A model generated the notes under the pieces. It searched no databases. It was not told where the DNA came from and worked only from the letters and a program-made list of their open reading frames with translations. Below, one piece after another: positions 26,055-34,903 of a stretch of DNA of 64,000 nt. Each line of letters begins with the position of its first letter. Position 1 is the stretch's first letter. Source of the stretch: Propionibacteriales bacterium (GTDB taxonomy: Bacteria; Actinomycetota; Actinomycetes; Propionibacteriales; Nocardioidaceae); contig JAPLCA010000006.1 of NCBI GenBank assembly GCA_026392465.1, positions 45,218 to 109,217 of the forward strand, given 5' to 3'. The position numbers and the translations under genes were made by a program.

Positions 26055-27200
26055 TTGCCCACTCGTCGCTCCCCCTGGATGGACAAAGACCTCGACGACG
26101 TGCGCGACCTGGCACGTACGTTCTGTGAGAAGGAGATCAAACCGCACATCGAGACCTTTATCGCCGACAAGCACGTCGACAGGGAACTGTGGAACCGCGC
26201 TGGTGATGTCGGTCTGCTCTGCCTGTCGATCCCCGAGGAGTACGGCGGCGGCGGCGGCACCTTCGCCCACGAGGCCATCTTGATCGAGGAGCAGGCACGG
26301 GTCGGCGACAGCTCCTGGGGGGCGTCCCTGCACAACGGCATCGTCGCCCACTACCTGTTCGCCTACGGCACGGAGGAGCAGAAGCAGCAGTGGCTTCCCA
26401 AGATGGCTTCCGGCGAGGTCGTCGGCGCGATCGCGATGACCGAGCCCGGGACCGGCTCGGACTTGCAGAACATCAAGACTAAGGCGGTGCGCGAGGGTGA
26501 CGACTACCTTGTCAGCGGCTCCAAGACCTTCATCACCAACGGCTCGCAGGCCGACCTGGTGCTCACCGTGGTCAAGACCGATCCGGACGACCGCGCCGCC
26601 GGCATCTCGCTGATGCTGGTCCCCACCAGCACGGAGGGCTTCTCCCGCGGTCGGGTGCTCGACAAGATCGGGATGAAGGGGCAGGACACCTCGGAGCTCT
26701 TCTTCGACAACGTCCGCGTCCCGGTCACCAACCTGCTGGGCCTCACCGAAGGCCAGGGCTTCGTGCAGCTCATGCAGCAGCTCCCCCAGGAGCGGCTGTT
26801 GGTCGCAGTGTCGAACGTCGCAGCCATGGAGTTCTGCTTGGCCGAGACACTGGCCTACGTGCGCGACCGAAGCGCCTTCGGACGGCCGATCTGGGGGTTC
26901 CAGAACACCAAGTTCAAAATGGCAGAGGTCGCTACAGAAGCTCGCGTGGCACGGTCCTTCGTGGACGAGTGCATCCAGCTCCACGTCGGCGAGGGTCTGG
27001 ACATCCCCACCGCCGCCATGGCGAAGCTGTGGTGCTCCGAACGAGCGCAGCGCGTCGCCGACACCTGCCTCCAGCTGCACGGCGGCTACGGGTACATGAA
27101 CGAGTACCCCATCGCCCGCATCTGGGCCGACATGCGCGTCTCCCAGATCTACGCCGGCACCTCCGAGATCATGAAGGAGATCATCAGCCGGTCCCTGTGA
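26055..27200 (+). CDS. Acyl-CoA dehydrogenase
   Basis: A 381-residue FAD flavoenzyme catalysing the first step of beta-oxidation. Signatures are EPGTGSDLQNIKTKAVREGD, SKTFITNGSQADL, and the C-terminal QLHGGYGYMNEYPIARIWAD and IYAGTSEIMKEI. I chose the TTG at 26055 (MPTRRSPWMDKDL), because GGAGG (26044-26048) is 6 bp upstream and homologues commonly begin with an RRSPWM-type sequence. The ATG at 26079 would remove that. The gene is probably controlled by the divergent TetR. It likely feeds CoA esters made by the alkane-oxidation genes nearby into beta-oxidation. Confidence 0.93.
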   Translation: MPTRRSPWMDKDLDDVRDLARTFCEKEIKPHIETFIADKHVDRELWNRAGDVGLLCLSIPEEYGGGGGTFAHEAILIEEQARVGDSSWGASLHNGIVAHYLFAYGTEEQKQQWLPKMASGEVVGAIAMTEPGTGSDLQNIKTKAVREGDDYLVSGSKTFITNGSQADLVLTVVKTDPDDRAAGISLMLVPTSTEGFSRGRVLDKIGMKGQDTSELFFDNVRVPVTNLLGLTEGQGFVQLMQQLPQERLLVAVSNVAAMEFCLAETLAYVRDRSAFGRPIWGFQNTKFKMAEVATEARVARSFVDECIQLHVGEGLDIPTAAMAKLWCSERAQRVADTCLQLHGGYGYMNEYPIARIWADMRVSQIYAGTSEIMKEIISRSL

Positions 27201-27209
27201 GGACCGACC

Positions 27210-27237
27210 CGGCTCCGGCGGCACCGCTGGAGCCGGC
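27210..27237. terminator. Stem-loop after acyl-CoA dehydrogenase
   Basis: Arms CCGGCTCC (27210-27217) and GGAGCCGG (27230-27237) enclose a 12-nt loop, 10 bp after the stop codon. There is no T-run, as is common in high-GC actinobacteria. The rest of 27238-27532 contains no credible gene. Confidence 0.55.
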
Positions 27238-27532
27238 GGGCCGGGCCTTGTGCGCCGAGCCCCGCGGGATCCTCCGCGTTGAGCAACGGCACATGACGCC
27301 CACTCCACCGAGGTGACACCCTCGACAGACATCGTCTGACAGGAGTGCCATGAGCTAGCGAGTCGCCCTCATCGACCGGGCATCGACCCGGACTCGGTAC
27401 TCCTGGCCGACAAGTGGAGACCGCTCCACGCCATCCACAGCTGACCGCCCGCACGTACACCCGTCAGATCGGCGGCACTGCCGGTCCGCCGCCCCACTCG
27501 CGTCGAACACCTCACAGAAGGATCCACATCCC

Positions 27533-29194
27533 ATGACCTCGGCCCACTACGACGTGCTGATCATCGGCTCCGGCTTCGGCGGCTCGGTGACCGCCATGCG
27601 CCTGGCGGAGAAGGGCTACCACGTCGGGGTGCTCGAAGCAGGCAAGCGCTACGACACCGACGACCTGCCCACCTCGTCCTGGGACACCCGTCGGTTCGTC
27701 TGGGCGCCACGGCTCGGCTGCTTCGGCATCCAGCGCATCCACCTGCTGCGCGACGTCGTCATCTTGGCGGGCGCCGGCGTCGGCGGCGGTTCGCTCAACT
27801 ACGCCAACACCCTCTACCAACCTCCTGCCCCGTTCTTCAACGATCCACAGTGGGCGCACATCACCGATTGGCACGCCGAGCTGGACCCGCACTACCAGAC
27901 GGCACGGCGGATGCTGGGTGTCACGCAGAACCCCCACGTGACGCCTTCGGACAAGGTGCTGCGCGAGGTCGCGCGCGACATGGGTGTGGAGCACACCTTC
28001 ACACTGACCCCCGTCGGCGTCTTCTTCGGAGAGCCCGGCAAAGAGGTTCCCGACCCGTTCTTCGGCGGGGCGGGGCCGCGCCGCACCGGGTGCACCCAGT
28101 GCGGGTCGTGCATGACCGGGTGCCGGGTCGGGGCGAAGAACACCCTGGACAAGAACTACCTGTACTTCGCGGAGAAGCTCGGGGCCGAGGTACGTCCCCT
28201 GACCACCGTGGTCGACGTGCGCCCGCGCAAGGGAAGCGGGTACGTCGTCGACACCGTCCGCACCGGCAGGTCCGCGCGCCGTCGCCGCAACCGGCAGTCA
28301 TTCACGGCCGACCACGTCGTCTTCGCAGCGGGCACCTACAACACCCAGAAGCTGCTCCACCGACTGAAGGCCACGGACTCCCTGCCGCACATCTCCGCCC
28401 GACTGGGCACCCTGACCCGTACCAACTCCGAGTCGATCCTGGGGGCGAAGTCCCGCGATCGATCCAGCGACTTCACGCGCGGCGTGGCCATCACATCCTC
28501 GATCCACCCCGACGAGTTCACCCACATCGAGCCGGTGCGCTACGGCAAGGGCAGCAACGCCATGTCCCTACTCCAGACCGCGCTCACCGACGGGGACGGC
28601 CATGGGCCCCGGTGGTGGCGCTGGCTGCGGACAATCGCGACCCAGCCCTCTCATCTGACGTGGTTCAGCCCGCGACGGTGGTCGGAGCGCACAGTCATCC
28701 TGCTGGTCATGCAGACGCTGGACAACTCCATCACGGTGCGGTCGAGGAAGACCCTCCTCGGTCGCCCCACGATCACCTCGGGACCTGGCCACGGGGCGCC
28801 CAACCCCACCTGGATCCCCGTCGGCAATGAAGTCACCCGTCGCGTCGCCGAGAAGATCAACGGCGTGGCCGGCGGGTCCACGGGGGAGATCGCCAACATC
28901 CCGATGACCGCTCACTTCATCGGCGGGTGTGCCATCGGTGACTCCCCGGAGACCGGGGTCATCGACCCCTACCACCGTCTCTACGGGCACGACGGGATCT
29001 TCGTCGTCGACGGCTCCAGTATCACGGCGAACCTGGGGGTTAACCCGTCGTTGACGATCACCGCGCAGGCCGAGCGGGCAGCCTCCCTGTGGCCCAACAA
29101 GGGCAATCGGGACGAGCGTCCCCCGTTGGGCGCCGGCTACCAGCGGATCTCCGCCATTGAGCCGGAGCGGCCGGCCTTCGCCCCCCGGACCTGA
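27533..29194 (+). CDS. GMC oxidoreductase of the ChoD/Rv3409c type
   Basis: A 553-residue FAD-dependent alcohol oxidase or dehydrogenase, without a signal peptide. The FAD-binding motif is DVLIIGSGFGGSVTAMRLAE. The family signature GAGVGGGSLNYANTLYQPP follows, then a Cys-rich stretch GCTQCGSCMTGC, and the C-terminal active-site region NPSLTITAQAERAASLWPNK. It closely resembles mycobacterial ChoD, once called cholesterol oxidase. In this setting oxidation of long-chain alcohols from alkanes is equally plausible. AAGGAT precedes ATG 27533. It is convergent with the SDR/ALDH genes, with a strong terminator between. Confidence 0.88.
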   Translation: MTSAHYDVLIIGSGFGGSVTAMRLAEKGYHVGVLEAGKRYDTDDLPTSSWDTRRFVWAPRLGCFGIQRIHLLRDVVILAGAGVGGGSLNYANTLYQPPAPFFNDPQWAHITDWHAELDPHYQTARRMLGVTQNPHVTPSDKVLREVARDMGVEHTFTLTPVGVFFGEPGKEVPDPFFGGAGPRRTGCTQCGSCMTGCRVGAKNTLDKNYLYFAEKLGAEVRPLTTVVDVRPRKGSGYVVDTVRTGRSARRRRNRQSFTADHVVFAAGTYNTQKLLHRLKATDSLPHISARLGTLTRTNSESILGAKSRDRSSDFTRGVAITSSIHPDEFTHIEPVRYGKGSNAMSLLQTALTDGDGHGPRWWRWLRTIATQPSHLTWFSPRRWSERTVILLVMQTLDNSITVRSRKTLLGRPTITSGPGHGAPNPTWIPVGNEVTRRVAEKINGVAGGSTGEIANIPMTAHFIGGCAIGDSPETGVIDPYHRLYGHDGIFVVDGSSITANLGVNPSLTITAQAERAASLWPNKGNRDERPPLGAGYQRISAIEPERPAFAPRT

Positions 29195-29244
29195 TGCCCG
29201 TCGTCGAGGGCGGCCAGCACCCGGCCTAAGCCACGGGACAGGAG

Positions 29245-29278
29245 ACGACCGCGAGCGCCACGCGACGCTCGCGGTCGT
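29245..29278. terminator. Bidirectional hairpin terminator
   Basis: Perfect 13-bp arms ACGACCGCGAGCG (29245-29257) and CGCTCGCGGTCGT (29266-29278) enclose an 8-nt loop, with TTT following on the + strand. It lies between the convergent GMC oxidoreductase and SDR genes. Confidence 0.85.
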
Positions 29279-29316
29279 TTCGGATGATCCGTGGCGCGCG
29301 ATCGCGCCCTGTGGCA

Positions 29317-30144
29317 TCAGCTGCGACCGACCCGCTCCAAGTAGGCCTGACGCGCCGCGGAGTCCACGCGGTCGAGGAAGACCGTGTCGGTCCCGAGCAT
29401 CGCCCCGAGCTGGGTCGCGATCCGCTCGGGAACGAACTTCATCGCCGCCACCATCGTGCCGGCGATACGCGTGACTCGCACGAAGGGCTGCGGGCGCTCG
29501 ATGAGAGCCGCCGTGGCGCGCGCGATCTCCTGCGGCTCTGCGTTGCGCATGCCCTTGGCCCCGCTCGTCCCCGCGACCAGCTCGGTGTTGGTGAAGGTCG
29601 GACGCACAGTGGACAGGGTGACACCCGACCTGCGGTACTCCTGCCGGGCGGCCTCGGTGAACCCGATGACCGCGAACTTGGTCCCGCAATACGTCGCCAG
29701 CCCCGGGACCGGGAGCTCCCCGGCCAGTGAAGCCGTGTTGATGATGTGTCCCTGTCGCCGTGGCAGCATCCGCTGCAGGGCGATCTTGGTGCCGAAGATG
29801 ACGCCCAGGATGTTGATCTCCACCTGCCGGCGGGTGACCTCGTCGGTCTCCTCGTGCACGTGCCCCGTCGGCATGACACCCGCGTTGTTGATGAGGACGT
29901 CGATCGGCCCCAGTGCTTCCTCGGTCACGTCGAGGAAGGACGCCACGGAGGCAGGGTCGGTGACATCTAGACGCACCGCGACGTCGAGGCCGAGCTCCTC
30001 GGCGGCCACCTTGAGCTGGATCTGGTCGATGTCCCCGATGGCGACCCGGTGACCGCGCCGGATGAGTTCCTCCGCGGTGTGGTATCCGATCCCCCGGGCG
30101 CCCCCGGTGATGGCGACCACCCGTCGCTTGTTCGTTGTCGTCAT
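29317..30144 (-). CDS. Short-chain dehydrogenase/reductase
   Basis: A 275-residue NAD(P)-dependent oxidoreductase with the nucleotide motif VVAITGGARGIG near the N-terminus, LINNAGVMPTG, catalytic Ser in NTASLAGELP and Y-x3-K in TYCGTKFAVIG. A C-terminal basic tail follows. It would interconvert an alcohol and aldehyde or ketone. I chose ATG 30144 (MTTTNKRRVV), with AAGGAAC upstream; a longer frame overlaps the aldehyde dehydrogenase gene antisense to nothing useful. It lies 14 bp downstream of that gene and ends the catabolic operon. Confidence 0.92.
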   Translation of the reverse strand: MTTTNKRRVVAITGGARGIGYHTAEELIRRGHRVAIGDIDQIQLKVAAEELGLDVAVRLDVTDPASVASFLDVTEEALGPIDVLINNAGVMPTGHVHEETDEVTRRQVEINILGVIFGTKIALQRMLPRRQGHIINTASLAGELPVPGLATYCGTKFAVIGFTEAARQEYRRSGVTLSTVRPTFTNTELVAGTSGAKGMRNAEPQEIARATAALIERPQPFVRVTRIAGTMVAAMKFVPERIATQLGAMLGTDTVFLDRVDSAARQAYLERVGRS

Positions 30145-30158
30145 GGTTCCTGTTCCTT

Positions 30159-31667
30159 TCAGAGGCCGAGTCGCTGCCGCAGGCCGCGACCAGCGGCCAG
30201 GCGCAGCACTCGGCCGGCGATCGCCGTACGCCGGGCGGAGTACGGGTACCAGGTGAGCTCCTTGGTGGTCAGCGGGATCCGCGGCTCGGTGATTGCTTGG
30301 ACGCGGCAGTACTTCCGCAGACCCTGCGCGCCGCCGAGGCGAGCCCCCAGGCCCGAGGACTTCCAGCCGCTGTGGGGTAGCCCCACGGCGAAGAGGTTGC
30401 TGAAGACGTCGTTGATGTTGACCGCACCGACCTCCAGTTGGTCGGCGATGCGCCGCCCTCGGGAGACGTCTCGTGTCCACACGGTGGCCGAGAGCCCGTA
30501 CGCGGAATCGTTGGCCAGGGCCACCGCTTCGGCCTCGTCGGCCACCCGCATGACCGGCAGTGTTGGCCCGAACGTCTCCTCGGTCATGCAGGCCATGCTG
30601 TGGTCGACGTCCACCAGCAGCGTGGGGGCGAAGAAGTTGCCTTCGTCGGCCCGCGACCCGCCGACAAGCACGCGCGCACCGGACTCCTGAGCCTCCCGCA
30701 CATGCCGCTCGACCGTGTCCACCTGCGCCCGGGTCACCATGGCGCCGACATCATCGCGGGCTCGAGAGCCCTGCTTCAGCGCTCCGAGGGCCGCCACCAC
30801 CTTCTCCACGAACCGGTCGTAGACCGCGTCCACCACGTAGACCCGCTCGACCGAGATGCAGACCTGCCCCGAGTTGAAGATCCCGCCCCAGACGATCCCG
30901 TGCGCGGCCCGATCGAGGTCGGCATCCTCGAGCACGATGGCAGCGTCCTTACCGCCCAACTCCAGGCTGACCGGCTTGAGCAGCTGAGCACAGCGCGTGG
31001 CCACCCGACGGCCCGTCGCCGTCGAGCCCGTGAACTGAACGAAGTCAACAGCCTCGACCACCGCTCCTCCAGTGTCCCCGGCCCCCGCGACGTGCAGGAG
31101 GACCGGCGGGGCGCCGATCTCGTGCCATCCCTCGATGATGCGCGCGCACGTCAGCGGGGTCATCTCCGACGACTTTGTCAGCACCGCACATCCCGCTGCG
31201 AGCGCCGGCGCCGCATCCATCAGGAACAGGGTGATCGGGAAGTTCCACGGGATGATCAGTCCGACCAACGGGTAGGGCCGATAGCTGCGGGTCAGCCGCT
31301 TCGGAAGGCTGAGCAGCCCTCCTGCCCCCACTCGTTCGGGGGCGAGGAACTCCTTCGCATGGTCGGCGTAGAAGGAGATGAACTCGCACGAAGCGGTCGT
31401 CTCCACCAAGGCGTCAGGGCGGACCTTGCCGGTCTCTGCGACGAGCAGGTCAGTGAGCTCATCGGTGTGGTCGAGGATCCAGCCCCGCCACTTGCGCAGC
31501 CAGGTGGCTCGCGCAGCAGGACCCATGTCGCGCCACGCGACCTGCGCCGCGCGCAGGTCCTCAGCGGCGGCGCGCACGCGGTCGCCGTCGACGATCGGGA
31601 CCGATCGGAGTACTTCGCCGTCGGCGGGACGTCGGATGTGCAGGGTGGGTGCGGACGGGGCGTTCAT
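30159..31667 (-). CDS. NAD(P)-dependent aldehyde dehydrogenase (AlkH- or GabD2-like)
   Basis: A 502-residue ALDH-superfamily enzyme oxidising an aldehyde to the acid. Signatures are GLIIPWNFPITLFL, FTGSTATGRR, catalytic Glu in LELGGKDAAIV and catalytic Cys in NSGQVCISVERVYV. The C-terminus is about 40 residues longer than the minimal fold and hydrophobic/basic (RRTAIAGRVLRLAAGRGLRQ), perhaps for membrane contact near the alkane oxidase. In this operon fatty aldehyde is the likely substrate; succinate-semialdehyde dehydrogenase-like proteins look similar. Confidence 0.9.
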   Translation of the reverse strand: MNAPSAPTLHIRRPADGEVLRSVPIVDGDRVRAAAEDLRAAQVAWRDMGPAARATWLRKWRGWILDHTDELTDLLVAETGKVRPDALVETTASCEFISFYADHAKEFLAPERVGAGGLLSLPKRLTRSYRPYPLVGLIIPWNFPITLFLMDAAPALAAGCAVLTKSSEMTPLTCARIIEGWHEIGAPPVLLHVAGAGDTGGAVVEAVDFVQFTGSTATGRRVATRCAQLLKPVSLELGGKDAAIVLEDADLDRAAHGIVWGGIFNSGQVCISVERVYVVDAVYDRFVEKVVAALGALKQGSRARDDVGAMVTRAQVDTVERHVREAQESGARVLVGGSRADEGNFFAPTLLVDVDHSMACMTEETFGPTLPVMRVADEAEAVALANDSAYGLSATVWTRDVSRGRRIADQLEVGAVNINDVFSNLFAVGLPHSGWKSSGLGARLGGAQGLRKYCRVQAITEPRIPLTTKELTWYPYSARRTAIAGRVLRLAAGRGLRQRLGL

Positions 31668-31721
31668 GACACTTCCTCGAGGTCGGTGACGGTGCCCGGG
31701 AGGGCCTGGCTTGCTGCGCCA

Positions 31722-31955
31722 TCAGACGACGGTCGACGGGGGCCGCTGTGGGCTTGCAGCGGAGTGCGGGACAGCAGCAGTTGCGAAGTCGCTGGCGAAG
31801 GAGTACGCAGGCGTGGTGATCCCGTGCTCGCGGCACCATGCCCCGGGCTCGCGCTGGGAGCGGCGCGGGATGCCGTTGGACGGCTCCTGCTGGAACGAGA
31901 TCGGCGGCAGCGGCGGCAACTCCCGGCCGGACTCGGCCGCGAGCTCGTCCACCAA
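31722..31955 (-). CDS. Unresolved small ORF between ligase and aldehyde dehydrogenase genes
   Basis: A 77-residue reading (GTG 31955) begins VDELAAESGRELPPLPPISF and ends in low-complexity Pro/Ser. It continues in the same frame as the acyl-CoA ligase after that gene's stop. The phrase ELPPLPPISFQQEPSNGIP resembles the N-terminal part of some Tat-exported amidohydrolases, so it may be a remnant. I cannot decide between a small protein and a degraded gene. It occupies most of the 321-bp gap 31668-31988. Confidence 0.3.
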   Translation of the reverse strand: MVDELAAESGRELPPLPPISFQQEPSNGIPRRSQREPGAWCREHGITTPAYSFASDFATAAVPHSAASPQRPPSTVV

Positions 31956-31988
31956 TCGCGCCTCGCGCCGTGATGCCTTCCCATGCAG

Positions 31989-33617
31989 TCAGAGATCGAT
32001 GACAGCGAGGTCGCCGTCGGCGTGCCGGGCGCGGAGCAGCTTCTTGTCGAACTTGCCGACCGAGGTCTTGGGCACGTCGGGCACGAAGCACCACCGCTCG
32101 GGCAGCCACCACTTGGCGACCTTGCCCTCGAGAAAGTCCCGCAACTGGGAGGGAGTCACCTCGGACCCGTCCCGAACGACGATCACGGCCAGGGGCCGTT
32201 CCTGCCACTTCTCGTCCGGAACGCCGATGACGGTCGCTTCCAGCACATCCGGGTGACCTGCGAGCAGCAACTCGAGCTCCACTGACGAGATCCACTCGCC
32301 GCCCGATTTGATGACGTCCTTCGCCCGGTCGGTCAAGGTGACGAAACTACGCTCGTCGATCCGTCCCACGTCTCCGGTACGCAGCCATCCGTCGTCGAAC
32401 TTTTCCGCGTCCTCGTCACCGATGTAGGACCCCGTGATCCATGGGCCGCGAACCTGGATCTCCCCGACTGACTTCCCGTCGTGCGGCACCTCGTTACCGT
32501 CGTCGTCGATCAGTCGCAGCTCGACCCCGGCGACGGGACGACCTTGGGAGGCCCGCAGTGCCCAGTGCTCCTCGCCCTCGACCGCTGCCGGCGGCCGAGC
32601 GATAGCGGCTAGGGGCGAGGTCTCGGTCATCCCCCACGCCTGCACGATCTGCACGCCGTACTTCTCCTGGAAGGCCTTCATTAGATGAAGCGGCACGGCC
32701 GATCCACCGCAGGCCACCAGCCCCAGCGACGAGATGTCGTGACCGGGGTTGGAGTCGAGGTGATTCAGGACGTCACTCCAGATCGTAGGCACAGCTCCGG
32801 CGATCGTGGGGCGCTCGCTGCTGATGAGTCGCACCAGTGGCTCGGCCTGGAGGAACCGTTCGGGCATGACCAGGTCGGCTCCTGCCATCAAAGCCGCGTA
32901 GACCAGTCCCCAGGCGTTGGCATGGAACATCGGCACGATCGCCAGGATGGCATCGTCACCGGTGACGCTCAGCCCGTCGGCGGCACACGCAGCCATCGAG
33001 TGGAGGTAGGTCGATCGGTGGCTGTAGGCCACGCCCTTGGGGTTGCCGGTAGTGCCCGAGGTGTAGCACATGGCCGCAGCGGAGAGCTCATCGAGTTCCG
33101 GCCACTCGAACGTCTCCAGGTGACCTCCGATGAAGTCGTCGTAACCGACAACGGTGAGGCCGTCACGTTCGAGCGGCGCGAGATCGACACCCCCCGTGAC
33201 GACCACGGTGTGCACCTCGGCGAGCTGCGGTAGGACCGCCGCCAGGAGCGGGGCGAGCGTACCGTCGACGATCACCACCCGGTCGTCAGCGTGGTTGGCG
33301 ATGTAGACCAGCTGCTCGGGGGTCAGTCGAGGGTTGAGGGTGTGCAGGACTGCCCCCATGGAGGGCACTGCACAGTAGGCCTCGACGTGCTCCTGGTTGT
33401 TCCACATCAAGGTGGCGACCCGCTCGTCCCCCACGACCCCGCAGGCCCGCAGCGCGTGGGCCAGCTGCGCCGAGCGGCGTCCCACCTCGGCGAACGTGCC
33501 GGTCCTGACCGAGCCGTCGGGCTGGAGCGTGCGCACGCGCGCGGTGGCGTGCACACGGGCACCGTGCCGCAGGATGGCTGCCGTCGTCAGCTGGACGTTC
33601 ATCATGGTGCTCTGCAC
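31989..33617 (-). CDS. Fatty-acid/acyl-CoA ligase (AMP-forming, AlkK/FadD type)
   Basis: A 542-residue ANL-superfamily ligase that activates a fatty acid with ATP and CoA. The P-loop signature is MCYTSGTTGNPKGVAYSHRS; AWGMTETSPLA, GWLRTGDVGRID and the C-terminal lysine motif KTSVGKFDKK are all present, so it should be active. I chose GTG 33617 (VQSTMMNVQLTTAAILRHGA) because GGAGG lies 7 bp upstream and homologues begin MQST. Length fits AlkK, the medium-chain acyl-CoA ligase of alkane operons. It links the CYP153 step to beta-oxidation. Confidence 0.93.
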   Translation of the reverse strand: MQSTMMNVQLTTAAILRHGARVHATARVRTLQPDGSVRTGTFAEVGRRSAQLAHALRACGVVGDERVATLMWNNQEHVEAYCAVPSMGAVLHTLNPRLTPEQLVYIANHADDRVVIVDGTLAPLLAAVLPQLAEVHTVVVTGGVDLAPLERDGLTVVGYDDFIGGHLETFEWPELDELSAAAMCYTSGTTGNPKGVAYSHRSTYLHSMAACAADGLSVTGDDAILAIVPMFHANAWGLVYAALMAGADLVMPERFLQAEPLVRLISSERPTIAGAVPTIWSDVLNHLDSNPGHDISSLGLVACGGSAVPLHLMKAFQEKYGVQIVQAWGMTETSPLAAIARPPAAVEGEEHWALRASQGRPVAGVELRLIDDDGNEVPHDGKSVGEIQVRGPWITGSYIGDEDAEKFDDGWLRTGDVGRIDERSFVTLTDRAKDVIKSGGEWISSVELELLLAGHPDVLEATVIGVPDEKWQERPLAVIVVRDGSEVTPSQLRDFLEGKVAKWWLPERWCFVPDVPKTSVGKFDKKLLRARHADGDLAVIDL

Positions 33618-33700
33618 GAGTAGTCCTCCGGCGATGGGGTGTTGAGGGGGGCGGTGATGGGGTGCGGGGCTTCGCCGAGGCGCGCGCCCGGCACTGTGAA

Positions 33701-34903
33701 TCAGGAGGCGGCGGGCCGTTGCAGTTCCGCCCGATCGACGTCGAGACCCTGGCCGAGCGTTCTCTTGGCCTTCATGAAGTCCCGGGGACGGTTCACACAG
33801 TCCGCGGCGAGCAACCGCCCACGTTGGAGGTAGTAGCAGGTGAAGTCGCGATCGCGCGCGGGGTCGCCGCTTAGCACGATCTCGTCGTAGCCCGTGTTCA
33901 GTCCCGCGATCTGCAGCTTCAGGTCGTACTGGTCGGACCAAAACCACGGCAGCGCCGAGATAGGCCGCTCCTTGCCGCACAGCGTGGCGGCAGCCGCCTT
34001 CGCCTGCTCACCCGCGCTGGGCACCGCTTCAAGTCGCACCCGCCGGCCGTAGCGAGAAATGTAATGGATGGCGCAGTCCCCCGCCGCGACGATCTTGGGA
34101 TCGCTGGTCGAGGCGAAGTCGTCGATCACGACACCGTCCTCGACCTGCAGGCCCGCCTCAGAGGCGAGCTCGGTGTTCGGGACCAAGCCCACACCCACGA
34201 TGACCAGGTCTGCGGGAATCCGCTCACCCCCGGCTAGCACCACCTCGCCGGCGCGGCCGTCGCCGGCCACGGCCTCGACGAGAGCGCCCGTCCGCACCAC
34301 GACCCCGGCGTCGCGGTGGATGCGCTCGTAGAACATCGACACCTCAGCAGCCGTGACCCTCTCCAGGACACGTTCGGCGGCCTCCAGGACCGTTACCTCC
34401 AGCCCGAGGGCGCGCAACGACGCGGCGGTCTCCAGCCCGATGTAGCCCCCGCCGACGATCACGGCTCGGCGACCCGAGGCCGTGGCCTCACGGATCGCCT
34501 CGACGTCCGCGAACGTCCGCAGGTAGAAGACGCCCGGCAGATCGATGCCAGGAATAGCCAGCGGACGCGCCCGGCCCCCGGTGCACAACGCGAGGCCGTC
34601 GTAGGCGAGCGTCTCACCGTCGCTCAGCACGACCTCTCCGGCCGCACGATCAATCTCGGTGACCGTCGCCCGCAACAGGCGGATCTTCTGCTTGTCGTAG
34701 AACTCCGCCTTGCGGATGGCGAGCTCCTCCAAGCTGCTCTTGCCGGCAAGGTAGGCCTTGGACAGGGGAGGCCGCTGGTACGGAAGCGCGGCTTCGTCAC
34801 CGATGACGACAACCTCACCTGCCCACCCCTCCTGGCGAAGGCTGGCGGCCAACTGGGCCCCGGCGTGGCTGGCCCCGACGATCAGCGCCCTCCCCGAGGT
34901 CAC
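33701..34903 (-). CDS. NAD(P)H-ferredoxin reductase for CYP153
   Basis: A 400-residue FAD/NAD oxidoreductase of the rubredoxin/putidaredoxin reductase family. The FAD motif is ALIVGASHAGAQLAASLR, the NAD motif AVIVGGGYIGLETAASLRAL, and the second FAD segment IVAAGDCAIHY. It passes electrons from NAD(P)H to the [2Fe-2S] ferredoxin encoded two genes upstream. The GTG start overlaps the CYP153 stop by 4 bp, so reductase and P450 are translationally coupled. Confidence 0.93.
   Translation of the reverse strand: MTSGRALIVGASHAGAQLAASLRQEGWAGEVVVIGDEAALPYQRPPLSKAYLAGKSSLEELAIRKAEFYDKQKIRLLRATVTEIDRAAGEVVLSDGETLAYDGLALCTGGRARPLAIPGIDLPGVFYLRTFADVEAIREATASGRRAVIVGGGYIGLETAASLRALGLEVTVLEAAERVLERVTAAEVSMFYERIHRDAGVVVRTGALVEAVAGDGRAGEVVLAGGERIPADLVIVGVGLVPNTELASEAGLQVEDGVVIDDFASTSDPKIVAAGDCAIHYISRYGRRVRLEAVPSAGEQAKAAAATLCGKERPISALPWFWSDQYDLKLQIAGLNTGYDEIVLSGDPARDRDFTCYYLQRGRLLAADCVNRPRDFMKAKRTLGQGLDVDRAELQRPAAS

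Noticed and set aside
30438..31973. 511-residue + strand frame
   Set aside because: Antisense to the aldehyde dehydrogenase, whose active-site motifs are intact.
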